A stretch of DNA of 64,000 nucleotides. Source: Succiniclasticum ruminis DSM 9236. Lineage in GTDB: Bacteria > Bacillota > Negativicutes > Acidaminococcales > Acidaminococcaceae. Every line of letters starts with the position of its first letter. Position 1 is the stretch's first letter. Made by a program: the position numbers and the translations under genes. Location of the stretch: the NCBI RefSeq assembly GCF_900112895.1, contig NZ_FONL01000008.1, positions 1 through 64,000 of the forward strand, given 5' to 3'. This document shows, piece after piece, positions 1 through 9,323 of this stretch. Below the pieces are notes generated by a model that saw only the letters and a list, made by a program, of their open reading frames with translations, did not search any database and was not told the origin of the DNA.

Positions 1-891
1 TTTATACCGGAACCGGTGAAGGTAAAACTGCCGGAGGCTAAGTTAGACGGAGGCAGCGGCGGGGGCCCGGAAGTTTCCCTGAAACTGTTGGAACCGGCGG
101 AGAATGATATCTGGCTGAAGTTTGGCAAGAACTGGGGCGATTTGAAAGACGGCGCCGATTACCACAGCTCCACTACGTTGCTGGGCTGGGACAAGGCTGT
201 TGCTCCCAACTGGCGGGCCGGTGCGTATGCCGGTTACAGTAAAACGGGTTTTGCGGACAATACGGCAGGCAACGAGCTGAAAGACACACGCATTGGCCTG
301 TACGCCGGTTACAACAAAGCCGGACGGGAAGGTCTGGTGTTCCTGAATTATGGCTGGATGCGCAACAAACTGCACAGGGGCGTTATGGGCATGACTGCCG
401 GTGCGGATTATCACAGCCGCATTCTGGAACTGGGCGGCGAGTATCTGTACGACCTGCAGGCGCGGAAGGATGTACCCTGGCATGTGCGGCCTTATGTGAA
501 CATACAGTTGTCCAGGCTGTGGCAGAACGGTTACAGCGAAACGGGTGCCGGTGTATTCAACCAGGTCGTGGAGAGCAAGCACAACGATTATTTCGGCGCA
601 GGAGCCGGGGTAGAGTTCAAACGGTACCTGACCGGAGGGAATTATGCCGTCCGGGCCGGCATCCGTCACGCCTTTGCCGGCGCGGAACCGAGGCTGCGAT
701 ACAGTTATATGGGTGATCAGGCGAACAGCTACGATATGCGCAACGTGCAGGACAGAACTCACTTTGTTTTATCCATCGGCGGTGAGACGGAACTTGGCAA
801 AGGCTGGAGCATCGGCGGCGATGCCGGCTTTGTGCGGGGCAGTCACGACAAAGACTGGTCCTGCAGCGTTACGGTGAAGAGAATGTGGTAA
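1..891 (+). CDS. autotransporter outer-membrane beta-barrel domain, 5' truncated by window edge
   Basis: The reading frame is open from base 1, so this is the C-terminal part of a larger protein. The visible 296 residues are rich in alternating hydrophobic and aromatic residues with many Gly, Tyr and Asn turns (for example GAYAGYSKTGF and GLYAGYNKAG) and end in VKRMW, an aromatic C-terminus of the kind recognised by the BAM machinery. This fits the translocator barrel of a type V autotransporter, which inserts in the outer membrane and exposes or releases an upstream passenger. The passenger lies outside the window. It implies a diderm cell. A strong hairpin terminator follows. The family is clear; the substrate is unknown. 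Confidence 0.85.
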   Translation, partial: FIPEPVKVKLPEAKLDGGSGGGPEVSLKLLEPAENDIWLKFGKNWGDLKDGADYHSSTTLLGWDKAVAPNWRAGAYAGYSKTGFADNTAGNELKDTRIGLYAGYNKAGREGLVFLNYGWMRNKLHRGVMGMTAGADYHSRILELGGEYLYDLQARKDVPWHVRPYVNIQLSRLWQNGYSETGAGVFNQVVESKHNDYFGAGAGVEFKRYLTGGNYAVRAGIRHAFAGAEPRLRYSYMGDQANSYDMRNVQDRTHFVLSIGGETELGKGWSIGGDAGFVRGSHDKDWSCSVTVKRMW

Positions 892-1010
892 ATGGATGAT
901 TGCTTGTTTAATTATTAGTGTATAAACGGCAGTTAATTTTTGAGAAAAACGAGCTGTTATGTCAGTCAACAGAAATGAAGACAACAGACCGTAACATCTG
1001 CTTTTTGTCG

Positions 1011-1042
1011 GACAGCCGCGGAATTTCCGCGGCTGTCTTTTC
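1011..1042 (+). terminator. rho-independent terminator after the autotransporter gene
   Basis: An 11-bp perfect stem (GACAGCCGCGG / CCGCGGCTGTC, 1011-1021 and 1027-1037) with an AATTT loop is followed by TTTTC. Confidence 0.9.
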
Positions 1043-1064
1043 TTGGTGCTAAAGCTCCAAGCAA

Positions 1065-1104
1065 CAAGCCGGGAAACCGATACAACGGTTTCCCGGCTTG
1101 TTTG
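1065..1104 (+). terminator. second long hairpin, possible back-up terminator
   Basis: A 15-bp perfect inverted repeat (1065-1079 with 1086-1100) with a six-base loop is followed by TTTG only. It may be a second terminator or another kind of structured site. The rest of 892-1237 holds no gene that I can see. Confidence 0.55.
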
Positions 1105-1154
1105 TGCGGTTTCAGAATCTTTGCTTTTCGTAAAGTTGTAATTTTCGTTTTTGG

Positions 1155-1184
1155 TTGAATGCGCCTTATTACTTATGATATAAT
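1155..1184 (+). promoter_or_regulatory. sigma-70-type promoter for the glycosylase/helicase genes
   Basis: TTGAAT (1155-1160) and TATAAT (1179-1184) are separated by 18 bases, about 50 bases upstream of the glycosylase start. Confidence 0.7.
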
Positions 1185-1237
1185 TAAACAATTAACATGG
1201 GATAGTTTGCGTTTAATTTGTTTGGGAGGGCAGGACG

Positions 1238-1864
1238 ATGCAAAAGACCACGGACTGGTTGGCCGGCGAGGCGTATTTACGGGATAAGGCGCCGGAGTTG
1301 CTTCCTTTCATAAATAAATATGGTCACTGTACGCTGGAACCGGATGGAATGGAGCGGTATTTTGAGGTGCTGCTGACGGGTATCGCGGCCCAACAGCTGC
1401 CCCCGGAGTCCAGCGCGAAGATCATGGAACAGCTGCGGCATCTGGCGGGGAACCCGGTGATGCCGGAGAAGCTGCTGGCCCTTACGGACGAGACCGTTGC
1501 CACCTGCGGCCTCTCGGCAATCAAGATAACGTACATGAAGGAATTCGCCCGGTTGGTGTTGGACCGTACCATTGATTTTGCTGCTTTTGCGGATATGCCA
1601 GACGCACAGATTGTTAAGCTGCTGAAAACGGTACGCGGCTTGGGGCAGTGGACGGTGGAAATGTTTTTACTGCTTTCCCTGTGCCGGCCGGATGTGCTGC
1701 CTGGAGATGATTTCCTCCTGAAAAAGGAAATGCAGCAATTGTTTAGCCTGAAAGATGTTCCCAAACGGGGACAGCTGAACAAACTGATGGAAGGCTGGCG
1801 TCCCTGGCGGAGCCTGGCAGTCTGGTATTTATGGCAGCACAGCGCGGACACCCGGAAACGCTGA
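1238..1864 (+). CDS. DNA-3-methyladenine glycosylase, HhH-GPD (AlkA-like) family
   Basis: This 208-residue cytoplasmic protein belongs to the helix-hairpin-helix GPD base-excision repair glycosylases. The HhH is visible as VRGLGQWTVEMFLL (132-145) and the catalytic aspartate lies in the PGDDF stretch (DD at 157-158). AlkA-type members remove 3-methyladenine and other alkylated bases by cleaving the N-glycosidic bond. It lacks the iron-sulfur cysteines of the MutY/Nth branch. It is slightly shorter than E. coli AlkA because the N-terminal TBP-like domain is missing. The start follows GGGAGG. The DEAD-box helicase follows 46 bases later and may be co-transcribed. The exact damaged base recognised cannot be read from sequence. 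Confidence 0.85.
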   Translation: MQKTTDWLAGEAYLRDKAPELLPFINKYGHCTLEPDGMERYFEVLLTGIAAQQLPPESSAKIMEQLRHLAGNPVMPEKLLALTDETVATCGLSAIKITYMKEFARLVLDRTIDFAAFADMPDAQIVKLLKTVRGLGQWTVEMFLLLSLCRPDVLPGDDFLLKKEMQQLFSLKDVPKRGQLNKLMEGWRPWRSLAVWYLWQHSADTRKR

Positions 1865-1910
1865 GACGGAAGTTGCTAAGAGAGAAGAAGAAAGAAAAAG
1901 GAGAATGTTG

Positions 1911-3239
1911 ATGATAGATTTTTTTGAACAGGTTAACGTGCTTTCCCAGGTGAGGGAAAATTTGCAGAAAATGGGAATCAAAACACCTATGCCGGTGCAA
2001 CGGCAGGCGATACCTGCGTTGCTGAAGGGACGGGACGTGCTGGCCCGGGCCCAGACAGGGACGGGCAAGACGTTGGCATTTCTGATTCCGCTGGCCCAGA
2101 AGATCGAACCGGGCAGGAAATACGTGCAGGCGCTGGTGATTACGCCGACCCGGGAACTAGCCCAGCAGGTCAACGAAGTGATGAAGCAGGTGCTTGACGG
2201 GCTGGGGATCGCAACATTGGCGGTGACCGGAGGCCGTGATTTCGAAACCCAGAAAAACAAACTGGCGGGCAAGGCCCAGGTGCTGATCGGTACCCCGGGG
2301 CGCCTGTTGGACCATATTGAAAAAGGAAATACGGATCTGGGCGGAGTAAAATTCCTGGTGCTGGACGAAGTTGACGAGATGCTGGCTCAGGGATTTATGG
2401 ATGACGCGCTGGAGCTGATTGCCATGACCGGGCCGGAACGGCAGACCATGCTGTGTTCCGCTACGGTTTCGGAAGAAATCAATAAACTGGGGCGCAAACT
2501 GACCACCAACTGCCAGATCATTGACATCGATCCGGAAGAGGCGGTGGTGAAAGCCATTCAGCAGATCTGCATCCGTACAACGGAGGAAAAAAAGCCGGAG
2601 ACACTGATGCACCTCATCGACCGACTGAATCCTTATCTGATGCTGGTGTTCTGCATCAGCAAGGAGAGGGCGAAAGAAGTAGACGCTTTTTTGAGTGGGC
2701 ATGGTTATAATGTGGGCGTGCTGACAGGTGATATGAGTGCGGCAAAGCGTAAAACGGTGATGAAAGAGTTCCGTGACGCCAAAATTCAGATTCTGGCGGC
2801 CAGTGACATTGCAGCCCGGGGACTGGACGTAGAAGGCGTGACCCATGTCATCAACTACGATGTGCCCCATGATGCGGACTGGTATGTACACCGGGTGGGC
2901 CGTACCGGTCGGGCCGGCAAAGACGGCATCGCCATTACGCTGTACACGCCGGAGGAGCTGCGCTGGCTTCATAATGTAGAGAAAAAACTGGGCGTGACGC
3001 TGGAAAAGCAGACGGTGAACGGACGGAAGATTGTTCGCCGCACCCGTATCGCGACGGCCCGGCGGCGGGAAGCGGAACAGAAAAAGGAAGCCCCGAAATC
3101 TCGTGGCCGTAATTCCGTAGCGGACAAGCGCCATGCTCCGAAGACCGGTTCCAACCGCCGGCAAATCAGCCGCCAGGCAGCCCGGGAAGCCTCCATGGCA
3201 CTGAAAGAAAAGGCAAAAAAAGCGGCGAAACGTAAATAA
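1911..3239 (+). CDS. DEAD-box ATP-dependent RNA helicase
   Basis: This 442-residue protein has the two RecA-like domains of DEAD-box RNA helicases: Q-motif region PMPVQRQAIP, Walker A AQTGTGKT (47-54), PTRELA, GTPGR, motif II written DEVD (152-155) instead of DEAD, SAT (183-185), and HRVGRTGR near residue 325. A Lys/Arg-rich tail of about 65 residues follows and probably binds RNA non-specifically. Such enzymes remodel RNA duplexes in ribosome assembly or mRNA decay. An ATG at 1905 lies almost on top of the AGGAG at 1899-1903, so the third codon (ATG at 1911) was chosen. The helicase type is clear; the RNA target is not. Confidence 0.88.
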   Translation: MIDFFEQVNVLSQVRENLQKMGIKTPMPVQRQAIPALLKGRDVLARAQTGTGKTLAFLIPLAQKIEPGRKYVQALVITPTRELAQQVNEVMKQVLDGLGIATLAVTGGRDFETQKNKLAGKAQVLIGTPGRLLDHIEKGNTDLGGVKFLVLDEVDEMLAQGFMDDALELIAMTGPERQTMLCSATVSEEINKLGRKLTTNCQIIDIDPEEAVVKAIQQICIRTTEEKKPETLMHLIDRLNPYLMLVFCISKERAKEVDAFLSGHGYNVGVLTGDMSAAKRKTVMKEFRDAKIQILAASDIAARGLDVEGVTHVINYDVPHDADWYVHRVGRTGRAGKDGIAITLYTPEELRWLHNVEKKLGVTLEKQTVNGRKIVRRTRIATARRREAEQKKEAPKSRGRNSVADKRHAPKTGSNRRQISRQAAREASMALKEKAKKAAKRK

Positions 3240-3262
3240 TATCAGTATACAGGTGATTCGTT

Positions 3263-6200
3263 TTGTTTTTAAAATCAGTAACAGCCTTCGGGTTCAAATC
3301 TTTCGCGGAACGCACCGCCCTGGAATTCGGCGCGGGCATCACCGCTGTGGTGGGACCCAACGGTTCGGGAAAAAGTAATATATCCGATGCGGTGCGCTGG
3401 GTGTTGGGCGAACAGAGCGCCAAATATCTCCGTGGCAGCAAAATGGAAGATATTATCTTTTCGGGTACCAGCAGGCGCCGTCCCTTGGGCGTGGCAGAAG
3501 TGACGCTGGTCTTCGACAACCGGGACCATATGCTGCCGCTGGATTTTGACGAGGTGAGCATTACCCGCCGTCTGTATCGTTCCGGCGACAGCGATTATGC
3601 TATCAACAAGAAAAACTGCAGATTAAAAGATATACTGGATCTGCTGGCGGATACGGGCATGGGAAAGGGTGCCATGTTCCTCATCGGGCAGAATAAAATC
3701 GACGAGATACTGAACAGCCGGCCGGAGGACCGTCGCTCCATCTTTGAAGAGGCGGCAGGAATTGCCCGGTTCCGCATGCGGAAGAAGGAAGCCACGCGCC
3801 GTCTGGATGATACGGCCAACAACCTGACCCGCATCAACGACATTAAAAGCGAAGTGGAAAGCCGGGTGGAGCCCTTGCGCATTGAGTCGGAGCGGACCAC
3901 GCGCTTCAACGAGCTGAACGGAAAGCTGCGAATCTGCAAGCTGACCCAGTTCGTGCAGCGGGTGGAAACCATTGAACAGGCCCGGGCCAAACTCCAGCAT
4001 GAGCAGGAGGACTGTAACCGCGTCTTTCTGGAAAAAAGCACGGAAGTGAGCGGACAGGAAGCGTTTCTGACCGGACTGCAGCAGGAACTGGACGCGTTAA
4101 ACGATCAGGTATCCCATATCCAGGCGGGCATCACGGAAAAGGAAAAGGCCCTGGAAGCCATCAAGGGTGAAGACGCCGTGCTGGATGAACGCATTGAGCA
4201 GAGTATCCGGCAGCAGGGGAATATTGCAAAACGCAATGGAAAATTGCAGGAGCAGATCGGCCAATGGACGGCCCAGATGGAAACGCTGGCCAAAGAGTTT
4301 GACGTACTGGAAGCCAAACGGGACGAGGCTGCCGCACTGGTAACGGATCTGGAACAACAGCAGCAGGAACGCCTGCAGGCCCAGAAGGATAACGAGGCAA
4401 AGATTCAGGAACTGACAGACAGCAATTTTGAAGATATGCGCAAGATGGTAGAATTGCGCAATGAGATCCGCCAGCTGGAAACGGAGCAGGAACAGCGCAT
4501 GAACCGCCGCAACCGGTTGAAGGACGACGTGGACGCTGCGGAACAGCGGGTCGCGGAATTAACAGAAGAACAGCGGAATCTGATTTCCCGCAAGGGTGAG
4601 CTGGAACAGGATGTGTCCCGCTACATAAAAGAAGGAAACGAACTGGCAGGCACAGCGGCGGAACGCCGGGAACTGTTCCAGACGATAGAACGTAAATACA
4701 ATGAATGCCAGACGCAGATTGCAGCAGCAGAATCCCGTCTGCACCTGTTGCGTGAGATGCAGCAGTCCCTGGAAGGCTTTGGCTTCGGTGTAAAAGCAGT
4801 CATGCAGAGCCGGGAGGACTGGCATGAGGACTTAATCGGGCCAGCCGCGGCGCTGATCTCTGTGGAACCAGAATATGTGACCGCTGTGGAAACGGCCCTG
4901 GGCGCCGGGGCCCAGAACATTGTGATTCAGTCGGCGGAGGCGGCGAAACGTGCCATCCGCTATCTGAAGGAGCATAAAGAAGGCAGGGCGACGTTCCTGC
5001 CCCTGGATACCATAAAAGAACCGGTGTTGAAGTCGGACGAGAAAGCCCTGGTAAAACTGCCGGGGATCCGGGGATTTGCGGCGGACCTGCTGCAATGTGA
5101 GGAAAAAGTGAAACCGGCTGTCCGGTTCCTCGTGGGCAGGGTGCTGGTGGCGGAAACCATGGATCATGCCCTGGCCGCGGCAAAAAAGAGCAACTTCCGG
5201 CTCCGGGTGGTAACGCTGGACGGTGACGTGGTGAACACGGGCGGTTCCCTCACCGGCGGCAGCCGCCAGAAGAAAGAGTCCGGTTATCTGACCCGGGAAC
5301 GGGATGTGAAAGCACAGGAAGCGGCGTTACGGAAATTCAATAAAAACCTGTTGTCTATCCAGGAAGAAAAAGAAGTTCTGGAAGACGAACTGGCAGAGCG
5401 GGAAAAACGGCTCTCCGTATTACGGGATACCGTGCAGCAGAAAAATATCCGCCTGACGGAAATGAAAGCGGAAGAGCAACGCCTTTCCGATGAACTGAAA
5501 CGGGAGAATGAGGCGCTGGAGCTGGCCATGGATACCCGCAGCCAGCTGGGCAATGAGTACCTTTCGGTACGGAAACTGCTGGCGGAGAAACAGAAACCCC
5601 TGCAGGAAATGGAAGCGGCCAACGAAGAAGCGAAGAATACGCTGGACGCGTTGCAGAAAAAGATATCGTCCGACAAGAGCGCGTTGGAAACGCTGGCGTT
5701 ACGGTTGCAGGATGCACGGGTTCAGTCGGAAACCGCCAACACCCAGCGGCAGCTGAAAAACGAACGTATGCAGCAGTTGGACAGTGATTTGGGACGGTTG
5801 CAGGGCGATTTTAACGTTAACGAGGAAGAAAGTGAAAGACTGGCGGGCGTAGTTGAAGCCAGCAAAACAAAGAAGACTGAACTGGCGGAACAGACGAAAA
5901 CCCTGATGCACGAGCTGCAGGATATCCTCACCGGTCAGCACGATTTTTCGGAGCAGCGGCTGGAGCTGATCCAGAAGCAGGGGGCTGCCGGAGAAAAACT
6001 GAAAAACCTGCGGGGCGAACTGGCGAAAGCGGAAAGCAAAGTGCATCAGAACGAGATCGATAACGCAAAGCTGGAAAGCGATTACCAGAACGCGCTGGAG
6101 CAGCTGACCTCTGAATACAAGGTGAACCTGGCGGAAGCCAAAGAAGAGGCGAAAGCGGAAGGTGTGCTGGAGGACAAGAGTGAGACGGCTCTGCGCCGGA

Positions 6201-6850
6201 TGCAGGTTTCCCTGCAACGGCAGATTGAAGAACTGGGACCGGTGAATCCCGGTGCCATTGAAGAGTACAAAGCGGTCAGCGAACGCTATGAGTTTTTGCA
6301 GAAGCAGTACAACGATCTCTGCGAGGCAAGGGACAAGCTCCAGTCTGTTATAGCGGAAATCAATTCGGGTATGACGAAACGGTTTAAGGAAGCCTTCGGC
6401 AAGATCAACGGCTTTTTCCAGAATACCTATGTGCAGCTCTTTGGCGGCGGCACCGCGGTGCTGAAACTTTCGGACCCGGAAAACATTCTGGAGTCCGGCA
6501 TTGATATTGAAGCCCAGCCTCCGGGGAAGAAACTCCAGAGCCTGTTTCTCCTTTCCGGCGGGGAAAGGGCGCTGACGGTCATCGCGCTGCTGTTTGCGCT
6601 GTTGAGTTACCATCCGTCGCCATTCTGTATTCTGGATGAGATTGACGCACCGCTGGACGATGCGAATATAGGGCGCTTCTCCAAGTTCCTGGAAGGCTAC
6701 GCCATGCAAACCCAGTTTATCGTCATTACCCACCGGAAAGGAACCATGGAAGCAGCTAATGTCATGTACGGGGTAACCATGGAGGAATCCGGTGTGTCCA
6801 AAATTATTTCCGTGAAGATGAGTGATAAACTGATTAAGGATAGTGTATAG
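3263..6850 (+). CDS. smc: chromosome segregation protein SMC
   Basis: This is a full-length SMC ATPase (1195 residues), the motor of the SMC-ScpA-ScpB condensin that compacts and separates chromosomes. The head is split: Walker A GPNGSGKS (31-38) at the N-terminus, and LLSGG signature (from about 1096) plus Walker B FCILDEIDAPLDD (about 1121-1133) at the C-terminus. Two long coiled coils flank a Gly-rich hinge near residues 500-665. The start is a TTG after AGGTGAT, since FLKSVTAFGFKSF is the conserved SMC beginning. ftsY follows in the same orientation, the usual Firmicutes order. Confidence 0.98.
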   Translation: MFLKSVTAFGFKSFAERTALEFGAGITAVVGPNGSGKSNISDAVRWVLGEQSAKYLRGSKMEDIIFSGTSRRRPLGVAEVTLVFDNRDHMLPLDFDEVSITRRLYRSGDSDYAINKKNCRLKDILDLLADTGMGKGAMFLIGQNKIDEILNSRPEDRRSIFEEAAGIARFRMRKKEATRRLDDTANNLTRINDIKSEVESRVEPLRIESERTTRFNELNGKLRICKLTQFVQRVETIEQARAKLQHEQEDCNRVFLEKSTEVSGQEAFLTGLQQELDALNDQVSHIQAGITEKEKALEAIKGEDAVLDERIEQSIRQQGNIAKRNGKLQEQIGQWTAQMETLAKEFDVLEAKRDEAAALVTDLEQQQQERLQAQKDNEAKIQELTDSNFEDMRKMVELRNEIRQLETEQEQRMNRRNRLKDDVDAAEQRVAELTEEQRNLISRKGELEQDVSRYIKEGNELAGTAAERRELFQTIERKYNECQTQIAAAESRLHLLREMQQSLEGFGFGVKAVMQSREDWHEDLIGPAAALISVEPEYVTAVETALGAGAQNIVIQSAEAAKRAIRYLKEHKEGRATFLPLDTIKEPVLKSDEKALVKLPGIRGFAADLLQCEEKVKPAVRFLVGRVLVAETMDHALAAAKKSNFRLRVVTLDGDVVNTGGSLTGGSRQKKESGYLTRERDVKAQEAALRKFNKNLLSIQEEKEVLEDELAEREKRLSVLRDTVQQKNIRLTEMKAEEQRLSDELKRENEALELAMDTRSQLGNEYLSVRKLLAEKQKPLQEMEAANEEAKNTLDALQKKISSDKSALETLALRLQDARVQSETANTQRQLKNERMQQLDSDLGRLQGDFNVNEEESERLAGVVEASKTKKTELAEQTKTLMHELQDILTGQHDFSEQRLELIQKQGAAGEKLKNLRGELAKAESKVHQNEIDNAKLESDYQNALEQLTSEYKVNLAEAKEEAKAEGVLEDKSETALRRMQVSLQRQIEELGPVNPGAIEEYKAVSERYEFLQKQYNDLCEARDKLQSVIAEINSGMTKRFKEAFGKINGFFQNTYVQLFGGGTAVLKLSDPENILESGIDIEAQPPGKKLQSLFLLSGGERALTVIALLFALLSYHPSPFCILDEIDAPLDDANIGRFSKFLEGYAMQTQFIVITHRKGTMEAANVMYGVTMEESGVSKIISVKMSDKLIKDSV

Positions 6851-6898
6851 TACTATTTTTATAAGTATATATTTTACGTATAGAAAGGAAGAAGAGCC

Positions 6899-7825
6899 AT
6901 GGGCTTTTTTGAGAAACTGAAATCGGGGCTGACCAAGACGCGTCAGAACTTTACCGACCGGATTTCGGAACTGGTGGGCATGTCTGCCAAAGTGGATGAG
7001 GATTTTCTGGAAGAACTGGAGATGATTCTGCTAACGGCCGACGTAGGCGTGAAGACTACGGAAAAACTGATTGAGAACGTGCGTCAGGCTGCTAAGAAAA
7101 AAGAAATCAAAGGTACGGAGGACGTGCTTCCGTTCTTGAAAAAACAGATTGCAGCCATGCTGAAGGACGACGGAGTGCGGACCCGTATCGGCGCGCGTCC
7201 CACTGTAATTCTGGTGGTAGGTGTCAACGGCGTGGGTAAGACAACCACCATCGGCAAGCTGTCCAACTACTTCCGTCTGTTTAATTACAAAGTGATGATG
7301 GCGGCGGGGGATACCTTCCGTGCCGCGGCCTCTGCCCAACTGAAAATCTGGGGCGAGCGGGCCCAGTGCGATGTGATTGCCCATGGAGAGGGGGCAGATC
7401 CGGCTGCGGTGGTATTTGACGCACTGAAAGCGGCCAAGGCTCGCGGCATTGACGTGCTGTTCATTGATACGGCAGGGCGCTTGCAAAACAAGGTGAACCT
7501 GATGAACGAGCTGGGTAAAATTGACCGAATAATCAAACGTGAGATTCCGGAAGCACCTCACGAAGTGTTCCTGGTGTTGGACGCTACAACCGGACAGAAT
7601 GCCATTACGCAGGCCAAGGTGTTCACGGAAACTACCAAGATTACAGGCATTGTGCTGACCAAGCTGGACGGGACTGCTAAAGGCGGCGTGGTTGTGGCCA
7701 TCCGCGAAGAACTGGGCCTGCCGGTAAAATGGATCGGTATCGGGGAAGGAATCATGGACTTCCGGCCCTTTGAACCGGATAAGTTTGTCGACGCGCTGTT
7801 TGCCACGGACGAACCGGAGGAGTAG
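6899..7825 (+). CDS. ftsY: signal recognition particle receptor FtsY
   Basis: FtsY (308 residues) is the membrane-associated GTPase that docks the SRP-ribosome complex on the Sec translocon. It has a short N-terminal helical part, the N domain, then the G domain with GVNGVGKT (108-115), DTFRAAA (138-144), DTAGR, and TKLDGTAKGG, all diagnostic for SRP GTPases. It lacks the long acidic N-terminal region of E. coli FtsY, as usual in Firmicutes. A GGAAGAAG-type ribosome site precedes the ATG. It sits between smc and the DUF554 gene, with the other SRP parts (ylxM, ffh) just downstream. Confidence 0.97.
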   Translation: MGFFEKLKSGLTKTRQNFTDRISELVGMSAKVDEDFLEELEMILLTADVGVKTTEKLIENVRQAAKKKEIKGTEDVLPFLKKQIAAMLKDDGVRTRIGARPTVILVVGVNGVGKTTTIGKLSNYFRLFNYKVMMAAGDTFRAAASAQLKIWGERAQCDVIAHGEGADPAAVVFDALKAAKARGIDVLFIDTAGRLQNKVNLMNELGKIDRIIKREIPEAPHEVFLVLDATTGQNAITQAKVFTETTKITGIVLTKLDGTAKGGVVVAIREELGLPVKWIGIGEGIMDFRPFEPDKFVDALFATDEPEE

Positions 7826-7856
7826 AAATGCGACGCATTGAGGGGACAACAGTTTT

Positions 7857-8552
7857 ATGTTTGCGGTTATTGTAAATACTATTACCATACTCATCGGCGC
7901 CTCCGTCGGGCTCCTGCTTCGCAAAGGATTGCCCGAATCCATTTCCGATGCCATGATGAAAGGCCTTGGCCTTTGCACGATCGTTATCGGCATTCAGGGG
8001 ATGATTGAGGAAGAGAATATCCTGGTTTTGATTTTATCAACTATTATCGGTATCGTCATCGGTGAATGGCTGGATGTGGACGGGCGAATAAACCGGGCTG
8101 CGGAAAGCCTGACATCCCGCTTTACAGGGAAAGGCGAAGGGGCGAAGATTGCCCAGGCTTTTGTGACCTCCTGCCTGATTATGAATGTTGGAGCCATGAC
8201 CATCGTGGGATCTCTGGACGCGGGGTTGCGGGGTAATTTCAGTATGCTGTATACCAAGTCGCTGCTGGATCTGATTTCCGGCATCCCCATGGCGGCGGCC
8301 ATGGGCGTGGGTGTAATGGGCTCCGCACTTTTTACGCTGGTCTTCCAGGGCGGTATCGTCCTGTTGGCAGAATACATCGCGCCCTATTTATCCGAAACGC
8401 TGATAAAGGAACTGATTTGCACCGGCAGTCTGATGATTCTGGCCATCGGCCTGAACATGCTGGAACTTACCAAATTGAAAGTGCTGAACTACCTGCCGGG
8501 TCTGCTGGTTGTTCCATTAGCGCTGAAGCTGATGCAGGCGCTGGGGCTTTAG
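7857..8552 (+). CDS. DUF554 family integral membrane protein
   Basis: This is a 231-residue polytopic membrane protein of the DUF554 (YdfK-like) family. The start MFAVIVNTITILIGASVGLL, the small-residue-rich helices with GLCTIVIGIQGM and MNVGAMTIVGSLDAGL, and the end NYLPGLLVVPL match this family, whose transport role is not established. About six hydrophobic segments are visible. It starts 31 bases after ftsY with only a distant GAGGGG as a ribosome site, so it may be translated at a modest level. Function is left open. Confidence 0.85.
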   Translation: MFAVIVNTITILIGASVGLLLRKGLPESISDAMMKGLGLCTIVIGIQGMIEEENILVLILSTIIGIVIGEWLDVDGRINRAAESLTSRFTGKGEGAKIAQAFVTSCLIMNVGAMTIVGSLDAGLRGNFSMLYTKSLLDLISGIPMAAAMGVGVMGSALFTLVFQGGIVLLAEYIAPYLSETLIKELICTGSLMILAIGLNMLELTKLKVLNYLPGLLVVPLALKLMQALGL

Positions 8553-8584
8553 TATCGTTTTTTCTGTACAGGAATAGCACTGGA

Positions 8585-8593
8585 TGATATAAT
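8585..8593 (+). promoter_or_regulatory. extended -10 promoter of the secreted-protein gene
   Basis: TGATATAAT (TG at 8585-8586, TATAAT at 8588-8593) is an extended -10 element; no good -35 is seen. A 90-base leader follows. Confidence 0.6.
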
Positions 8594-8685
8594 ATGTTTG
8601 TAATTGTAGGGAGATTTCTTCCTGCCACTGGGTAAATGTTACCCGCTAGAAGTGAATTACTTTAACGGAAAAGGAGATGAAAAGT

Positions 8686-9159
8686 ATGAAAAAACTGTCT
8701 GTGCTGGCTGCTGTTCTCTGTGCCATGGCGATATCTCTGCCAATGTCCGCAGACGCGGGTTTTAATATTGGCAACGTACTAAAAGGAAAACCAACTGCGA
8801 AAACCGAAAAACCTTCTGCCGGAAAAGTAAATCCTGCCGCACCGGTGAAACAAGGAGGGAAAGCAACTATTACTGTAACTTGTGATGGCGCACCGCTTCA
8901 ATATGCAAGTGCTTATATCGGACCAGGCATTGAATATCGCCTGGAAGACGGGAAATGCCATGTCATCAATAAAAGCAGTATGGGCGGCATGACCAGCGAT
9001 AAGGGCATTGTGGAAGTTGAGTATCCCAAGCAGGGCTGCAACATTGTAATTTTCAAGGTCGGGTTTGAGCCGATTCTCCTGCGGAATGTTGTTCTTCCCA
9101 GCAGCCATACGCTGACGACCACGAAAAATCCAGATGTAAAAGGCGTTAAATTTGACTGA
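8686..9159 (+). CDS. small secreted protein of unknown function
   Basis: This 157-residue protein begins with a clear Sec signal peptide (KK, hydrophobic core LSVLAAVLCAMAISLP, then SADA-G as a likely signal peptidase I site). The mature part has a Lys/Pro-rich linker followed by a beta-rich region with ITVTCDGAPLQYASAYIGPG and NIVIFKVGFEPILLRNVVLP, which reads like a carboxypeptidase-regulatory-like or Ig-like beta domain. It probably acts in the periplasm. The ATG at 8686 was chosen because AAGGAG (8671-8676) is correctly spaced for it, whereas the ATG at 8677 touches that site. It has its own promoter and terminator, so it is a single-gene unit. No family is firmly recognised. Confidence 0.75.
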   Translation: MKKLSVLAAVLCAMAISLPMSADAGFNIGNVLKGKPTAKTEKPSAGKVNPAAPVKQGGKATITVTCDGAPLQYASAYIGPGIEYRLEDGKCHVINKSSMGGMTSDKGIVEVEYPKQGCNIVIFKVGFEPILLRNVVLPSSHTLTTTKNPDVKGVKFD

Positions 9160-9238
9160 TCTGTCAGAACACAGTATGTTTTGGTGAAGGTATCACGATA
9201 ACGCAGCAACAATAATTACTGTGACGAAATTATTTTTT

Positions 9239-9276
9239 AAAGCTGTCAAGCAAAAATACTTGACAGCTTTTCTTTG
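9239..9276 (+). terminator. rho-independent terminator whose 3' arm carries the next -35 box
   Basis: AAAGCTGTCAAG (9239-9250) pairs with CTTGACAGCTTT (9259-9270), with TCTTT after it. The stem contains TTGACA at 9260-9265. Confidence 0.92.
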
Positions 9277-9288
9277 TCCGTGTATAAT
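9260..9288 (+). promoter_or_regulatory. consensus sigma-70 promoter for ylxM-ffh
   Basis: TTGACA (9260-9265) and TATAAT (9283-9288) are both perfect consensus boxes with a 17-base spacer. The -35 lies inside the terminator stem of the preceding gene. Confidence 0.9.
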
Positions 9289-9323
9289 GCTCATGTTGAG
9301 TAAAAGGGAATGAGGTTGACAGA

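Noticed and set aside
2157-3164. Long minus-strand frame opposite the DEAD-box helicase
   Set aside because: The plus strand has clear helicase motifs; the minus frame is a shadow with His- and Phe-rich non-protein-like sequence. The same holds for the long frames opposite smc (5699-6733), the ABC genes (40144-41271) and hydG (43931-45031).
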